From NCBI GenBank assembly GCA_023953615.1, contig JAMLJH010000001.1, positions 909,360 to 973,359 of the forward strand: a stretch of DNA of 64,000 nt. The letters run 5' to 3'. The position numbers and the translations under genes are program-made. This stretch comes from Verrucomicrobiia bacterium. Lineage in GTDB: Bacteria > Verrucomicrobiota > Verrucomicrobiia > Limisphaerales > JADLHS01. Below are positions 51,803 through 60,436 of the stretch, piece after piece (position 1 is the first letter of the stretch; each line of letters starts with the position of its first letter). Under the pieces are notes generated by a model, which saw only the letters and a program-made list of their open reading frames with translations, was not told the DNA's origin and did not search any database.

Positions 51803-53524
51803 TCAGGCGGGCCAATGCAGGCGCACTCCTTGATCGGTCAGACACGCTTGGAATTCCTGCAACAATTCCGGCTTCGCCCGCACCGCGTGCGGTTCATGCT
51901 TTTCCTGGAGGCAGTAAGCGACCAACGCGCCCGCCGCTTCGCCGATGTTCCATTCCACCGGGTGCAACCGATAGCAACCGTTGGTGATGTGGGTGACGCC
52001 AAGATTTTTGCTGGCCGGCAAAAGATTTTTCACCCGCTGCGGCAGCAACGCTCCCAGGGGAATCTGAAACGGCAGCGACGCGATATCAATGTAGTTGTCG
52101 CCGCCGGAGCTTGGATGCAAATCAATCCGGTAACTGCCAATTCCCACCGTATCGGAAAAAGACTCCGCCTTGACCGCATCCTTGGATTGGCCCAGCAACT
52201 CCGCGCGCGCATCCGTGCCGACGTGCTGTTCCCGCACCGTGAAAACGGCGCGAATGCGGCGACTCTCCCGAATGTAGGGATACTTGGCCAGTCCATCCTC
52301 CGTGCCAACGAGGTCCGGGCGCAATTTCAACCCTTTCCAGCCTTCGCCACCGTCTGGTCGCGGCGCTTTGGTTTGCAACCAGTAAAGCAGTGAAAGACTC
52401 AACTGTTTGGCACGAGCCAGGTGGCGCGCGGCTTCATCCGGCGCCCCCTCGAACAGATTTCCAGGCAAATAATCGTTCTGCGGCCAGTTGACCAGCGATA
52501 CATCGCCGCCGAAAGTTCCCGGAACAAAATTTTTCCGATCCACGATGCGGCGGTAATGAAACAGCCCCGTCGCTTTTTCCGGATCAAAGCCGTAATTGCG
52601 CGGCGCCAGCGTGATGGGATGCGAGTAAACCAGATCGAGCAACTTGCCCGGCCAGGCGGGTTTCACAGGCGGAAGGTAATCCCGCCAAAATTCCCACTCG
52701 CGCGGTTTCTCGATGGTGTGATCCTCGCCGTGAAGATATTCCATCGCAAAGCAGCAGGTGAACGCTTGCATGTTATGCGGTTGCGCCGTGGGTTTGGCGT
52801 GCGGTTCGCCGGTTTCCGATTGTGCCTCCGCACCAGTCACGTATTCCGTGCGGGTCAACGGGAGCAACTCACCGGTTTCCGTGGCATCAATAAAATAGGG
52901 CGCGACCAGTTCCACCGGATTTCCCGACCGACGACTTAGCGCGGACACCGTCTTCACGACATCTCCCGATGCGGTGGCGTGAACGGCGGTGTGCTCCAAT
53001 AAAATCTGAACCCGCCCGCTCGCCACGTATGGCGCGAGCATCTCGTGCAATGCCGCCAACGCCACGCGTGGCTCATGACAAAGCCGCGAGACTCCGCCGT
53101 TGCCTGGATTCAACGACGCGTTGTTTCGAGCGGCTTCAATCAACGGAAAATTACGCCGATAGTAATCACGAATATGCGTGCGTAAGTCCTGGTAACTTTT
53201 CGTGCCGCCATACGTTTCGATCCATGGGTTTTCATCCGGCGGCACGGCTTGGGACGTAAGCTGACCGCCGATCCAATCCGTCTCTTCGGTCATAATGACG
53301 CGCAAACCGTTTCGGGCGGCGGCGAGCGCCGCAGCGCAACCGCCCAGACCGCCACCGATGATTACCAGATCGGCGCGCATGGATTTCGCGACGCTTTTCC
53401 GGGGTCGTACGCTCGGCGTCGTTTTCGTGGCACAGGAAGTCAATGCCCCCGCGCCCACCCCCAACGGGACCGCGACGCTGATTTGTTTCAAGAAAGTCCG
53501 ACGATTTTGTCCTTGCGGTTGCAT
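51803..53524 (-). CDS. Tat-exported FAD-dependent oxidoreductase
   Basis: 573 residues from the ATG at 53524, giving MQPQGQNRRTFLKQISVAVPLGVGAGALTSC, a Tat-like signal with a possible lipobox (LTSC). The Rossmann FAD motif is DLVIIGGGLGGCAAALAAARNGLRVIMTEE, followed by DWIGGQLTSQAVP, the PF12831-type flavoprotein pattern. The C-terminal ITNGCYRLHPVEWNIGEAAGALVAYCL closes the FAD site. Such enzymes in Verrucomicrobiota often sit near polysaccharide utilisation genes; the substrate is unknown. Confidence 0.85.
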   Translation of the reverse strand: MQPQGQNRRTFLKQISVAVPLGVGAGALTSCATKTTPSVRPRKSVAKSMRADLVIIGGGLGGCAAALAAARNGLRVIMTEETDWIGGQLTSQAVPPDENPWIETYGGTKSYQDLRTHIRDYYRRNFPLIEAARNNASLNPGNGGVSRLCHEPRVALAALHEMLAPYVASGRVQILLEHTAVHATASGDVVKTVSALSRRSGNPVELVAPYFIDATETGELLPLTRTEYVTGAEAQSETGEPHAKPTAQPHNMQAFTCCFAMEYLHGEDHTIEKPREWEFWRDYLPPVKPAWPGKLLDLVYSHPITLAPRNYGFDPEKATGLFHYRRIVDRKNFVPGTFGGDVSLVNWPQNDYLPGNLFEGAPDEAARHLARAKQLSLSLLYWLQTKAPRPDGGEGWKGLKLRPDLVGTEDGLAKYPYIRESRRIRAVFTVREQHVGTDARAELLGQSKDAVKAESFSDTVGIGSYRIDLHPSSGGDNYIDIASLPFQIPLGALLPQRVKNLLPASKNLGVTHITNGCYRLHPVEWNIGEAAGALVAYCLQEKHEPHAVRAKPELLQEFQACLTDQGVRLHWPA

Positions 53525-53557
53525 GGATTGAAACTGCCTGTCCTCGCGCGATTGCAC

Positions 53558-53901
53558 AACGGCAATCTACAGTTGCCACGCACACGGACTCTTAAGTTCC
53601 GGATCCGAGGCGCATCCCTGAGGCACGCTTCCTTCACAGACCATTGGTTTGCCGAAGGGCGCGAAATCACAGGGCGGGAGCCGAAGGGGGGCAATTCCTC
53701 AACTCTCTGAACCAGATTGGTCTGTGTTCTCGGCGCCGCGGATTGCCAAGTCCTTTCGACCAGGTTGGTGATCCATCCAGCTTTGGGGAGTGCGACCGTT
53801 TCCAGTCACAGTGTTTGACACCATGCCAAACCATCCTCGCAAGGAGACCAGAGAATGGGGAATAACGGAATCGGATTTGTGACCGTCTGATCGGCCGCAG
53901 A
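53558..53901. other. Gene-free stretch
   Basis: About 340 bases upstream of the FAD oxidoreductase in which I see no convincing gene, tRNA, repeat or clear promoter. A long minus-strand open frame crosses it but has no recognisable protein character. Confidence 0.5.
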
Positions 53902-54222
53902 TCACACAAAACCTTCAGCGACAAGTTTACTGCCTTGCACGTCAATCTCGTGACGCTGACCCGAACCGACCACCACCCGACACCAACTGTTGCTGATAAG
54001 CTTGGGCTGTTCCCCGCTGCAGTCCAACCAGTAGGCAAAGCCGCCGCACATACCGGGCACCGGAAACCAGGTCGGCTGCTTTTCAGAGCGAGAGGTCGTG
54101 GCGTCAATGCGCGGGAGTTGAAGCTCAGGCAGTTCGCGGAGAAGATCACCCGCCCGCTCACGAATAACCTTGTGAAAGTGACGTTCCAAGGCACTCAGTA
54201 TTTCCGCCGGGATTGGTTTCAT
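53902..54222 (-). CDS. Hypothetical protein
   Basis: 106 residues beginning MKPIPAEILSALERHFHKVIRERAGDLLRELPELQLPRIDATTSRS, with an aromatic and cysteine-containing central stretch (WFPVPGMCGGFAYWLD) and a basic C-terminus (WCRVVVGSGQRHEIDV). I recognise no family; the segment after the helix reads like a small beta domain. The local composition and codon use look ordinary. It has no obvious partner. Confidence 0.55.
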   Translation of the reverse strand: MKPIPAEILSALERHFHKVIRERAGDLLRELPELQLPRIDATTSRSEKQPTWFPVPGMCGGFAYWLDCSGEQPKLISNSWCRVVVGSGQRHEIDVQGSKLVAEGFV

Positions 54223-54279
54223 GCTTCAGGATAGGTTGATTGCAAATTCATCAGGGCAAAACCAGGATGTGAACTGTCG

Positions 54280-54738
54280 TCACACGGGTTGTCGGCATAT
54301 CCGGAGTAGGAAAACTTCCATTTTAATCACGGACTCCCGATCAATCCCAAACTGTTCATGCATGGTGTGGGCAAAAAGATGAGGAGGAATGGCTACGTGC
54401 CGATAGCCCATGGTCTTCATTCCCAGGATGGCATAATAAATACCGGGTAGCACATCTGCTTGCCTCGCCAAAGTCCTGTTCCGCTCATAAATAATGTTCG
54501 ACTTGTGCATCTTCGGAGCATGCCAAGCAATGACGGAATTACCATGATTCTCCAAAATATAAGGAATCGGATCCTGTAGAATTGCGTCAAACTCAAGCGG
54601 CTCACCCTTGTTGCGGTAGAACTTGAGGACCGCATCAAACCGCTCCGAGTCTTGGATCGGCTCTCCGTAGCCGACGATCTCTTTCAATAATTTGATTCCC
54701 GCTCTAATTTTCACATCTGACCCAGAGGTTGGTCCCAA
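54280..54738 (-). CDS. Divergent FKBP-like protein, start uncertain
   Basis: 152 residues read from a TTG; no ATG start is available, and an in-frame stop lies 24 bases upstream of it. The sequence fits an FKBP-type peptidyl-prolyl isomerase: FDAVLKFYRNKGEPLEFDAIL, then VLPGIYYAILGMKTMGYRHVAIPPHLFAH (compare the family's GM-x-x-G-x-x-R-x-x-x-IPP), and a final KMEVFLLRI. Several aromatic active-site residues are changed. It is on the same strand as, and 11 bases after, the Gfo/Idh/MocA gene. Possibly a truncated gene. Confidence 0.55.
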   Translation of the reverse strand: MGPTSGSDVKIRAGIKLLKEIVGYGEPIQDSERFDAVLKFYRNKGEPLEFDAILQDPIPYILENHGNSVIAWHAPKMHKSNIIYERNRTLARQADVLPGIYYAILGMKTMGYRHVAIPPHLFAHTMHEQFGIDRESVIKMEVFLLRICRQPV

Positions 54739-54749
54739 TAGTAGATCAT

Positions 54750-55910
54750 TCAGCGCCTAAAGGAGCTGGTGAAATCGCTGGCTTCGGTCGGCACGACTGT
54801 TTTTTCCAATTTTGAGTCGGCAATGAGTTGTTGCAGTTCAACTTCCCAGGCCACGCCGTTCATCGGCAGCGTCAAAGCCTCGCGTCGCAGCGAGGAATAA
54901 ACCATGGCGTTGGCCAGTTCCACCGAGGCCAACCCCTCGGCGCCGGGCGCGATCAAAGGTTCGCCGTGGCGGATGGCGTTAACGAAATTTTGCATCAACG
55001 TCGCGTGCGGCGTGGCCGCATTATCGAAGGGGATTTCGGTGGTGCTCGTCTCGGGTTTGCTGAAGCCAGTGGTGGCGGTGCGACTGAATTCCAGCATGTC
55101 CACCGCGTTACGCAGGAAGCGCAGGCGGTCCGGCTCCAAAATGATCGTGCCGCGGGAGCCGACGATTTCAAAGCGGTTGGTGCCGGGCACTTCGCCGGTG
55201 GAACTGACAAAAACACCGGTGGCGCGATTGGGCCATTCAAGGTAGGCGGTGACGTGATCTTCCACTTCGATGTGATGGAACCGGCCCAACTGGCAGAAGC
55301 CTTGGACGCGTGCCGGTTGCCCCAACAACCATTGGAGAACATCAAGATTGTGGAGACACTGGTTCAGCAGCACGCCGCCGCCTTCGCCTTTCCAGGTGGC
55401 GCGCCAGGCGCTGCTGGCGTAGTAGGCGTCACTGCGAAACCAATCGGTGTTCACCCAGTTGACACGGACGATCTCGCCCAACTCGCCCTGTTGCAGCAAG
55501 GCGCGAATTTTCTCGTAGCGCGGTTCGAGGCGGAGTTGGAACATGCCGGCGAATTGCAATCCGGGATGCTCTTGATGCGCGGCGATCAGCCGTTCGCCAT
55601 CGGCTTTGTGCGCGGCAATCGGTTTTTCCACCATGACGTGTAAACCAGCGGCGAACGCCGCGATCCCCAAGGTGACATGCTGATAATGCGGCGTGGCAAT
55701 AATCACCGCATCCACCGCTCCGGATTGGATGAGCGCTTCGGCGTTTTCAAAGACTTTCACGCCTTTAGCCGCGTAATCGGCGAGCTTGTGCGGCGAAGTA
55801 CTGCAAACCGCCGTCAACTCGCACTCAGACACCTGTCCCGCCAACAAATAACCGGCGTGATGTTTTCCGATGTTCCCCATGCCGATGATGCCAACGCGAA
55901 CGGATGTCAT
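54750..55910 (-). CDS. Gfo/Idh/MocA-family oxidoreductase
   Basis: 386 residues. The Rossmann motif is VGIIGMGNIGKHHAGYLL near the N-terminus, followed by VDAVIIATPHYQHVTLGIAAFAAGLHVMVEKPIAAH with the conserved EKP motif (Lys). The C-terminal domain has GGGVLLNQCLHNLDVLQWLLGQPA, the H-N-L-D substrate-binding block. Members are NAD(P)-dependent sugar or inositol dehydrogenases; the substrate is not defined here. Confidence 0.9.
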   Translation of the reverse strand: MTSVRVGIIGMGNIGKHHAGYLLAGQVSECELTAVCSTSPHKLADYAAKGVKVFENAEALIQSGAVDAVIIATPHYQHVTLGIAAFAAGLHVMVEKPIAAHKADGERLIAAHQEHPGLQFAGMFQLRLEPRYEKIRALLQQGELGEIVRVNWVNTDWFRSDAYYASSAWRATWKGEGGGVLLNQCLHNLDVLQWLLGQPARVQGFCQLGRFHHIEVEDHVTAYLEWPNRATGVFVSSTGEVPGTNRFEIVGSRGTIILEPDRLRFLRNAVDMLEFSRTATTGFSKPETSTTEIPFDNAATPHATLMQNFVNAIRHGEPLIAPGAEGLASVELANAMVYSSLRREALTLPMNGVAWEVELQQLIADSKLEKTVVPTEASDFTSSFRR

Positions 55911-56155
55911 GACCGCAGGTTAGCGGGAGCCTGGATGAGGTTGAAGCATTTTCCCCAGTGAACGGTCTGATCGGCAGCAACACCGCGTCGCAATTGGTCC
56001 TGCATCGGTAGGCGCTGAAGCGCAGTTTTTGATGCAAAATTGCCTAAAAATGTGGTAGAAGTGAATGAAGCTTGGGGGCATTGGTAAAGGAGGGGCATTG
56101 GTTTTGCTCTTTTGCAACAGGCAACCGGACAATGAATGACTAATTAAATTGACGT

Positions 56156-56947
56156 ATGGCGCAGGATCATCGCTTACAACCGCAACGGTTCGAACTGAAA
56201 TACCTGATCAAGGAGCAGATCGTAACCGCGTTGCGTGATTTCGTGAGCGGCTACCTGGAGCTGGACGATTTTTCAATCGGCAAGCCCAATAATTCCTACG
56301 AAATTCATAGCGTCTATCTTGATTCGTCCGGCCTGGATACGCACCACGCCACGGTCAATGGCGATAAAAATCGCTACAAATTGCGGTTGCGATATTACGA
56401 CGGCAAATCGGATTCACCCGTGTTTTGCGAAATCAAACAGCGCATTGACAATTCCATCCTGAAAAAGCGCGCGCCCGTTCCGCGCGACATTATTCCGATG
56501 GTGATGGTGGGACAACTGCCCGCCCCGGATCAGCTATACTCCACCGAACCACGGCACTACGTTTCGCTCCAACGGTTCGTCGAGTTGGCGCAACGCCTCA
56601 ACGCGCGGCCGCGGCTTCACAATCATTATTGGCGCGAAGCGTGGGTCAGCTCGCACGACAATTCCATTCGCGTGACGCTGGATCGCAACATCGAGGTGGA
56701 ACCCTATTTCGGAAACGAAGCGGTCACGGAGATGATACGCCCCATCCGGATTTATCGGGAATTTGTCGTTTTAGAATTAAAATTTACAGGGCGCTACCCG
56801 AATTGGTTTAATGCGCTGGTCAGCCGGTTCAACCTGATGCGTGGAGCGGCCATGAAATACAGTGGCGGCGTGGCGACCGTCGGCGAGCAGTTTTTCCAGC
56901 AACACGATCCGGAATGGGACGTGCAGGCAGCCTTCAGAGCAAATTGA
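56156..56947 (+). CDS. VTC-domain polyphosphate polymerase-like protein
   Basis: 263 residues. The VTC/triphosphate tunnel fold is recognised by ELKYLIKEQ near the start, NSYEIHSVYLDSSGLDTHHATVNGDKNRYKLRLRYY (basic tunnel residues), VFCEIKQRIDNSILKKRAPV and FVVLELKFTGRYPNWFNALVSRFNLMR. Eukaryotic Vtc4 makes polyphosphate. In bacteria the domain is usually next to a DUF4956 membrane protein, as here, and the role is unproven. A 22-base gap separates it from that gene. Confidence 0.87.
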   Translation: MAQDHRLQPQRFELKYLIKEQIVTALRDFVSGYLELDDFSIGKPNNSYEIHSVYLDSSGLDTHHATVNGDKNRYKLRLRYYDGKSDSPVFCEIKQRIDNSILKKRAPVPRDIIPMVMVGQLPAPDQLYSTEPRHYVSLQRFVELAQRLNARPRLHNHYWREAWVSSHDNSIRVTLDRNIEVEPYFGNEAVTEMIRPIRIYREFVVLELKFTGRYPNWFNALVSRFNLMRGAAMKYSGGVATVGEQFFQQHDPEWDVQAAFRAN

Positions 56948-56969
56948 ACGTGGAACAGGATCTTAAGCA

Positions 56970-57656
56970 ATGAATGATTGGTTTTTAAGGGGCGACTACG
57001 GAGCGGTACCAACGGATTACAGCGTATTGTTGCTGGCATTATTGCTGGCGTTTGTGTGCGGACACGCCGTGGCGTGGGCTTACATGTTTACTCACACGGG
57101 ACTCTCCTATTCGCGCTCCTACGTCAACTCGCTTACGGTCCTGCCGGTATTGGTGGCGCTGGTGATGATGGTGCTGTCCAACAACCTGGTGGTGGCGTTT
57201 GGGTTGATGGCGATTTTTGCAATGGTTCGATTTCGCAGCGTGCTGCGGGACACGCTGGATACGACCTACGTGCTGGCAACCATTGTCATCGGGCTGGCGT
57301 GCGGCACGGCGAAGTTCACCACGGCCATCATTGGCTGCCTCACAATCCTGGCCATCATGTTGTATTTCTGGGTGACCGGATTCGGCACGCGCCATCGCTA
57401 CGACCTGATCCTGAACCTGCATTGGAATCGTCCGGCGGCGGAACTGCCGGAGTTGCTGCAACTGCTGCGCCGCCACGCCCGCTCGGTGCTTTGCGCCAGT
57501 CAACGCTCGAGCGAGGACTTGCAAGGCGTGGATCTATCCTACCGGTTATTACTGCGAAATCCGGCGCGTAGCCACGAATTGATGGCGGAACTGAAAACCT
57601 TCGCCGGTGTCACCCGCACGTCCAGCCTGACCGCCGAAGACGAATCGGAACTATGA
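56970..57656 (+). CDS. DUF4956-family membrane protein
   Basis: 228 residues. About four membrane helices (VLLLALLLAFVCGHAVAWAYMF; VLPVLVALVMMVLSNNLVVAFGLMAIFAMVRF; YVLATIVIGLACGTAKF; AIIGCLTILAIMLYFWV) and a cytoplasmic C-terminal domain. The stretch GLMAIFAMVRFRSVLRDTLDTTYVLATIVIGLACGT is the DUF4956 core. It overlaps the next gene by 4 bases. Its pairing with a VTC gene suggests a shared membrane polymer or phosphate function. Confidence 0.85.
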   Translation: MNDWFLRGDYGAVPTDYSVLLLALLLAFVCGHAVAWAYMFTHTGLSYSRSYVNSLTVLPVLVALVMMVLSNNLVVAFGLMAIFAMVRFRSVLRDTLDTTYVLATIVIGLACGTAKFTTAIIGCLTILAIMLYFWVTGFGTRHRYDLILNLHWNRPAAELPELLQLLRRHARSVLCASQRSSEDLQGVDLSYRLLLRNPARSHELMAELKTFAGVTRTSSLTAEDESEL

Positions 57657-57982
57657 GTCGTTTCCGTTCGCCGCAGGTCAAAAGTCCGTTCCGCCAACGG
57701 TGCCGCCATTTTTGTACGGCGGTGTTTCCGTCCGTTGTTTTCGGCACCGCAATCCTCAGTGTTGCTTTCCTCTGGTCAGAACAGCAGCACCTCACGGATT
57801 TATCTCCGCCGCCGCCCCGTGGCTTCAACGCGGCGCACCCAGCCGAAACACAGTTGACGTCGCCTGACTGGAGCAACACCTCCACGCGAATCGTCAACGG
57901 CCGGCTCGCGCCGGAAAATCGCCCGCCGCATTTCGGCGCGTCAAAAATGTCCGAACTCAAACTGCAAACCGCGCACGACTGA
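57653..57982 (+). CDS. Hypothetical membrane-anchored protein
   Basis: 109 residues: one hydrophobic segment (TAVFPSVVFGTAILSVAFLW) after a basic N-terminus, then a Pro/Ser/Thr-rich tail (SPPPPRGFNAAHPAET). No family recognised. The ATGA overlap with the DUF4956 gene indicates it belongs to the same operon. Confidence 0.5.
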   Translation: MSRFRSPQVKSPFRQRCRHFCTAVFPSVVFGTAILSVAFLWSEQQHLTDLSPPPPRGFNAAHPAETQLTSPDWSNTSTRIVNGRLAPENRPPHFGASKMSELKLQTAHD

Positions 57983-58010
57983 GTCGTCGCGATTGGAGCG
58001 GCCACCAGAC

Positions 58011-58043
58011 AAAAAAGACCCGCGAAACAAAATTTCGCGGGTC
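58011..58043 (-). terminator. Rho-independent terminator after the hsp20 pair
   Basis: An 11-bp stem (GACCCGCGAAA and its complement, 58017-58043) with a CAAAA loop is followed on the minus strand by six U residues (58011-58016). It lies 44 bases after the stop of the downstream hsp20 gene. Confidence 0.85.
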
Positions 58044-58086
58044 GAATCGTCAGGAAGTGCGAGATCGCTGGTTTGGTTTCTGCACT

Positions 58087-58470
58087 TCACTCACTGACGA
58101 CAATCTTTCGCGGCTTGACCGCTTCCGATTTTGGCAGGCTCAAAAAGAGCACGCCTTGATGCATTCGCGCGGTGATGCGATTCGGATCCACGACCGGATC
58201 CAGTTCAAATACGCGCCGATAACCCAAGCCCTGACGTTGACGATACAACGCAGTGCCAGGAACCACGGCGTCGGTCTGGTGGCCAATCAGGGTAATCTCA
58301 TTATTCGCCAGCGTGATTTCGAGACCGTCCTTGCTTACACCCGGCATGTCCGCTTCGATGACGTAGCCTTCTTTATTTTCGTAAACGTTCACGTCCGGCA
58401 TCACGTATCGAATCGTCTCAGCAGGAGCCGGAGCGGGCGGCGCGGAATCTTTCTTAAACAGCGCTTTCAT
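58087..58470 (-). CDS. Hsp20 family small heat shock protein
   Basis: 127 residues. The alpha-crystallin domain spans most of the protein: VNVYENKEGYVIEADMPGVSKDGLEITLANNEITLIGHQ, with a central RVFELDPVVDPNRITARMHQGVLFLSLPKSE containing the A-x-x-x-n-G-v-L motif. It would hold unfolded proteins in a refoldable state. It is 71 bases after a second hsp20 on the same strand; together they form a tandem pair. Confidence 0.9.
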   Translation of the reverse strand: MKALFKKDSAPPAPAPAETIRYVMPDVNVYENKEGYVIEADMPGVSKDGLEITLANNEITLIGHQTDAVVPGTALYRQRQGLGYRRVFELDPVVDPNRITARMHQGVLFLSLPKSEAVKPRKIVVSE

Positions 58471-58541
58471 AATTTATTTCGTACTTTGTTAAAGATTGAG
58501 TTCCGGCGAAGCGTTGGCGATCCGCCGGAACCGTGGTTCAG

Positions 58542-59009
58542 TTAGTTGACCGCGACGTCAATTTGCTTCGGTTTGGCTTCCTCGGTTTTCGGCAGCGTGA
58601 TGGTCAAAACTCCATCTTTGTAAGCCGCCTTTACCTTATCCGCGGCCACCGATGCCGGCAGCGTTACGGTGCGTTGAAACCGGCCAACAAAGCGTTCCGC
58701 CCGGAACACTTCGGTGTCTTCCTTTTCGGTTTCGCTTTTACGCTCGCCGGAAATGCTGAGCACACCTTCATGCAGGGACACTTCGATGTCCTCTTTCTTC
58801 ATACCGGGCAATTCAGCCTTGACCGTGTAGTTATCCTTATCCTCATAGACATCCAATGCCGGCGTCCAACCTGCCAGTAAATCGGAAGTCTTGGTCAGTT
58901 CACTCAACGGGGAATCGAACAGACGATCAATCTCGTCGCGCAGGTCTGACAGCCTTCCGAAACCCGACCAGTTTGCCAGTGTTGGTCTTTGCCATTTTAC
59001 GATGTTCAT
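58542..59009 (-). CDS. Hsp20 family small heat shock protein
   Basis: 155 residues. An N-terminal region (FGRLSDLRDEIDRLFDSPL) precedes the alpha-crystallin domain: LDVYEDKDNYTVKAELPGMKKEDIEVSLHEGVLSISGERKSE, then RTVTLPASVAADKVKAAYKDGVLTITLPKTEEAKPKQI. This is the first of two tandem hsp20 genes; its upstream region is AT-rich, unlike the surrounding DNA. Confidence 0.93.
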   Translation of the reverse strand: MNIVKWQRPTLANWSGFGRLSDLRDEIDRLFDSPLSELTKTSDLLAGWTPALDVYEDKDNYTVKAELPGMKKEDIEVSLHEGVLSISGERKSETEKEDTEVFRAERFVGRFQRTVTLPASVAADKVKAAYKDGVLTITLPKTEEAKPKQIDVAVN

Positions 59010-59334
59010 AATGTTCTCCTCTCTATTTCTTGGTTAAGTTTTCGCTCTCTCAACAAAAATAATTTAGCTTTTCCAATACCAATTTAAAAATCTGCGAAAT
59101 CTTCAATAAATAAGGTGTTTTCTTGAAATACACACTTTCGAAATGTGTCATTTAGACATTTTATTTGAGCCAATCAAATTTCGAGTGTGTCAATTTTGCG
59201 CTAACCGAGACCTAATGGATACCGCCACAATTTTTCGGTTTTATCGAATCACGGAGATTCCGGAAGGTCGTTGAATTGGACAAAAAGAAAGCCCCGAATC
59301 AGAGCGATTCGGGGCGCAAGAAAGCAGTTTGTGA
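59010..59334. promoter_or_regulatory. AT-rich region upstream of hsp20, with a palindrome
   Basis: This 325-base gap between hsp20 and fba is AT-rich against a GC-rich background and must contain the minus-strand promoter of the hsp20 pair. Near 59130-59149 ACACACTTTCGAAATGTGT is an imperfect palindrome that could be a repressor or activator site. No CIRCE element (TTAGCACTC-N9-GAGTGCTAA) is seen. The fba terminator occupies the far end. Confidence 0.45.
59282..59315 (-). terminator. Rho-independent terminator after fba
   Basis: GCCCCGAATC and its complement at 59291-59315 form a 10-bp stem; on the minus strand it is followed by a U-rich run (CTTTCTTTTTG, 59282-59290). It lies 20 bases after the fba stop. 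Confidence 0.85.
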
Positions 59335-60297
59335 TTAGTCAAAAGCGTGGCCGGCGCAGCAAAGAACATCGGTCACTTTGTGACGCACCAGATCTTTGAC
59401 CAACTTCCGAGCTGGCCCCAAGTATTTGCGCGGATCAAACTCCTTCGGATTTTCCGCAAAGGCTTTCCGAATTGCTGCGGTCATCGCCATGCGCAAGTCC
59501 GTATCAATATTCACCTTGGTGCAACCCACGCGCCGCGCAATTTCAATGTCTTCCTCGGGAACGCCTTTCGTATCGGGCATGTTGCCGCCGTACTTGTTGA
59601 TGTCGTCCGCCAGGTATTGCGGAACGCTGGAGGCTCCATGCAGCACCAGTGGATAATCACCCAAGCCGGCTTCGGAGAGCGCTTTTTTGATCAGCTTGAG
59701 CCGTTCGAGGTCCAGGTGTTGTTCGCCTTTGAATTTGTAGGCGCCGTGGCTGTTGCCAATCGCGACCGCCAGAGAATCGCAACCGGTCGCGCGCACAAAT
59801 TTAACCGCTTCCTCGGGGTTGGTGTAGTGTCCGCTGGACGAATGAGCGCCGCCTTCCTCGCCGTCGTCAAACTGCGCGCCGACCAGGTGGCCCAGCTCGG
59901 ATTCCACCGAACAATTATGTTTGTGAGCGTATTCCACCACTTTACGGGTGATCTCGACATTCTTCTCGAATGGCTCGTGCGAAGCGTCAATCATCACGCT
60001 GGTGAAGCCTTCGTCAATGCACTCTTTGCACAACTCGAAGGTGTCCCCATGGTCGAGATGCACCGCGATCGGAATGTTGCTCAGACTCACCGCGGCTTCG
60101 ATGAGCTTCTTGAGATAAACGGGGTTCGCATACTGCCGCGCACCCCGGGAAATTTGCAAGATCAGCGGGGCCTTCTCCTCCTCGCAAGCCTCCACGATCC
60201 CTTGGATCAATTCCATGTTGTTGACGTTAAAAGCGCCGATGGCGTATTTGCCTTGGAGGGCTTTCGCGAACAGGTCTTTGGTATGTGTCAGTGGCAT
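59335..60297 (-). CDS. fba: Class II fructose-bisphosphate aldolase
   Basis: 320 residues. Zinc ligands are visible in PIAVHLDHGDTFELC and ESELGHLVG, followed by the NSHGAYK, LVLHGASSVP and NIDTDLRMA phosphate-binding motifs. It catalyses the reversible cleavage of fructose 1,6-bisphosphate in glycolysis and gluconeogenesis. The gene stands alone between its terminator and a tat cluster. Confidence 0.95.
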   Translation of the reverse strand: MPLTHTKDLFAKALQGKYAIGAFNVNNMELIQGIVEACEEEKAPLILQISRGARQYANPVYLKKLIEAAVSLSNIPIAVHLDHGDTFELCKECIDEGFTSVMIDASHEPFEKNVEITRKVVEYAHKHNCSVESELGHLVGAQFDDGEEGGAHSSSGHYTNPEEAVKFVRATGCDSLAVAIGNSHGAYKFKGEQHLDLERLKLIKKALSEAGLGDYPLVLHGASSVPQYLADDINKYGGNMPDTKGVPEEDIEIARRVGCTKVNIDTDLRMAMTAAIRKAFAENPKEFDPRKYLGPARKLVKDLVRHKVTDVLCCAGHAFD

Positions 60298-60436
60298 AAT
60301 GTATCAAGATATGTCTGCGCCCGGGACTGCCTCCCAAGCGTCCGCAATTCTAGCGAACCCGCAGAACGATGAAAGCAAATTTCATCCGTTCAACCGAGCG
60401 GGAGTGGCTTGAAATTCACTGCGTCGAACGACAAAT

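Noticed and set aside
53667-54194. A 175-codon minus-strand frame overlapping the 106-codon hypothetical gene
   Set aside because: It overlaps the more protein-like 53902-54222 frame and reads as a low-quality translation.
59010-59334. CIRCE element upstream of the hsp20 genes
   Set aside because: No TTAGCACTC-N9-GAGTGCTAA pair was found; only a different palindrome is present.
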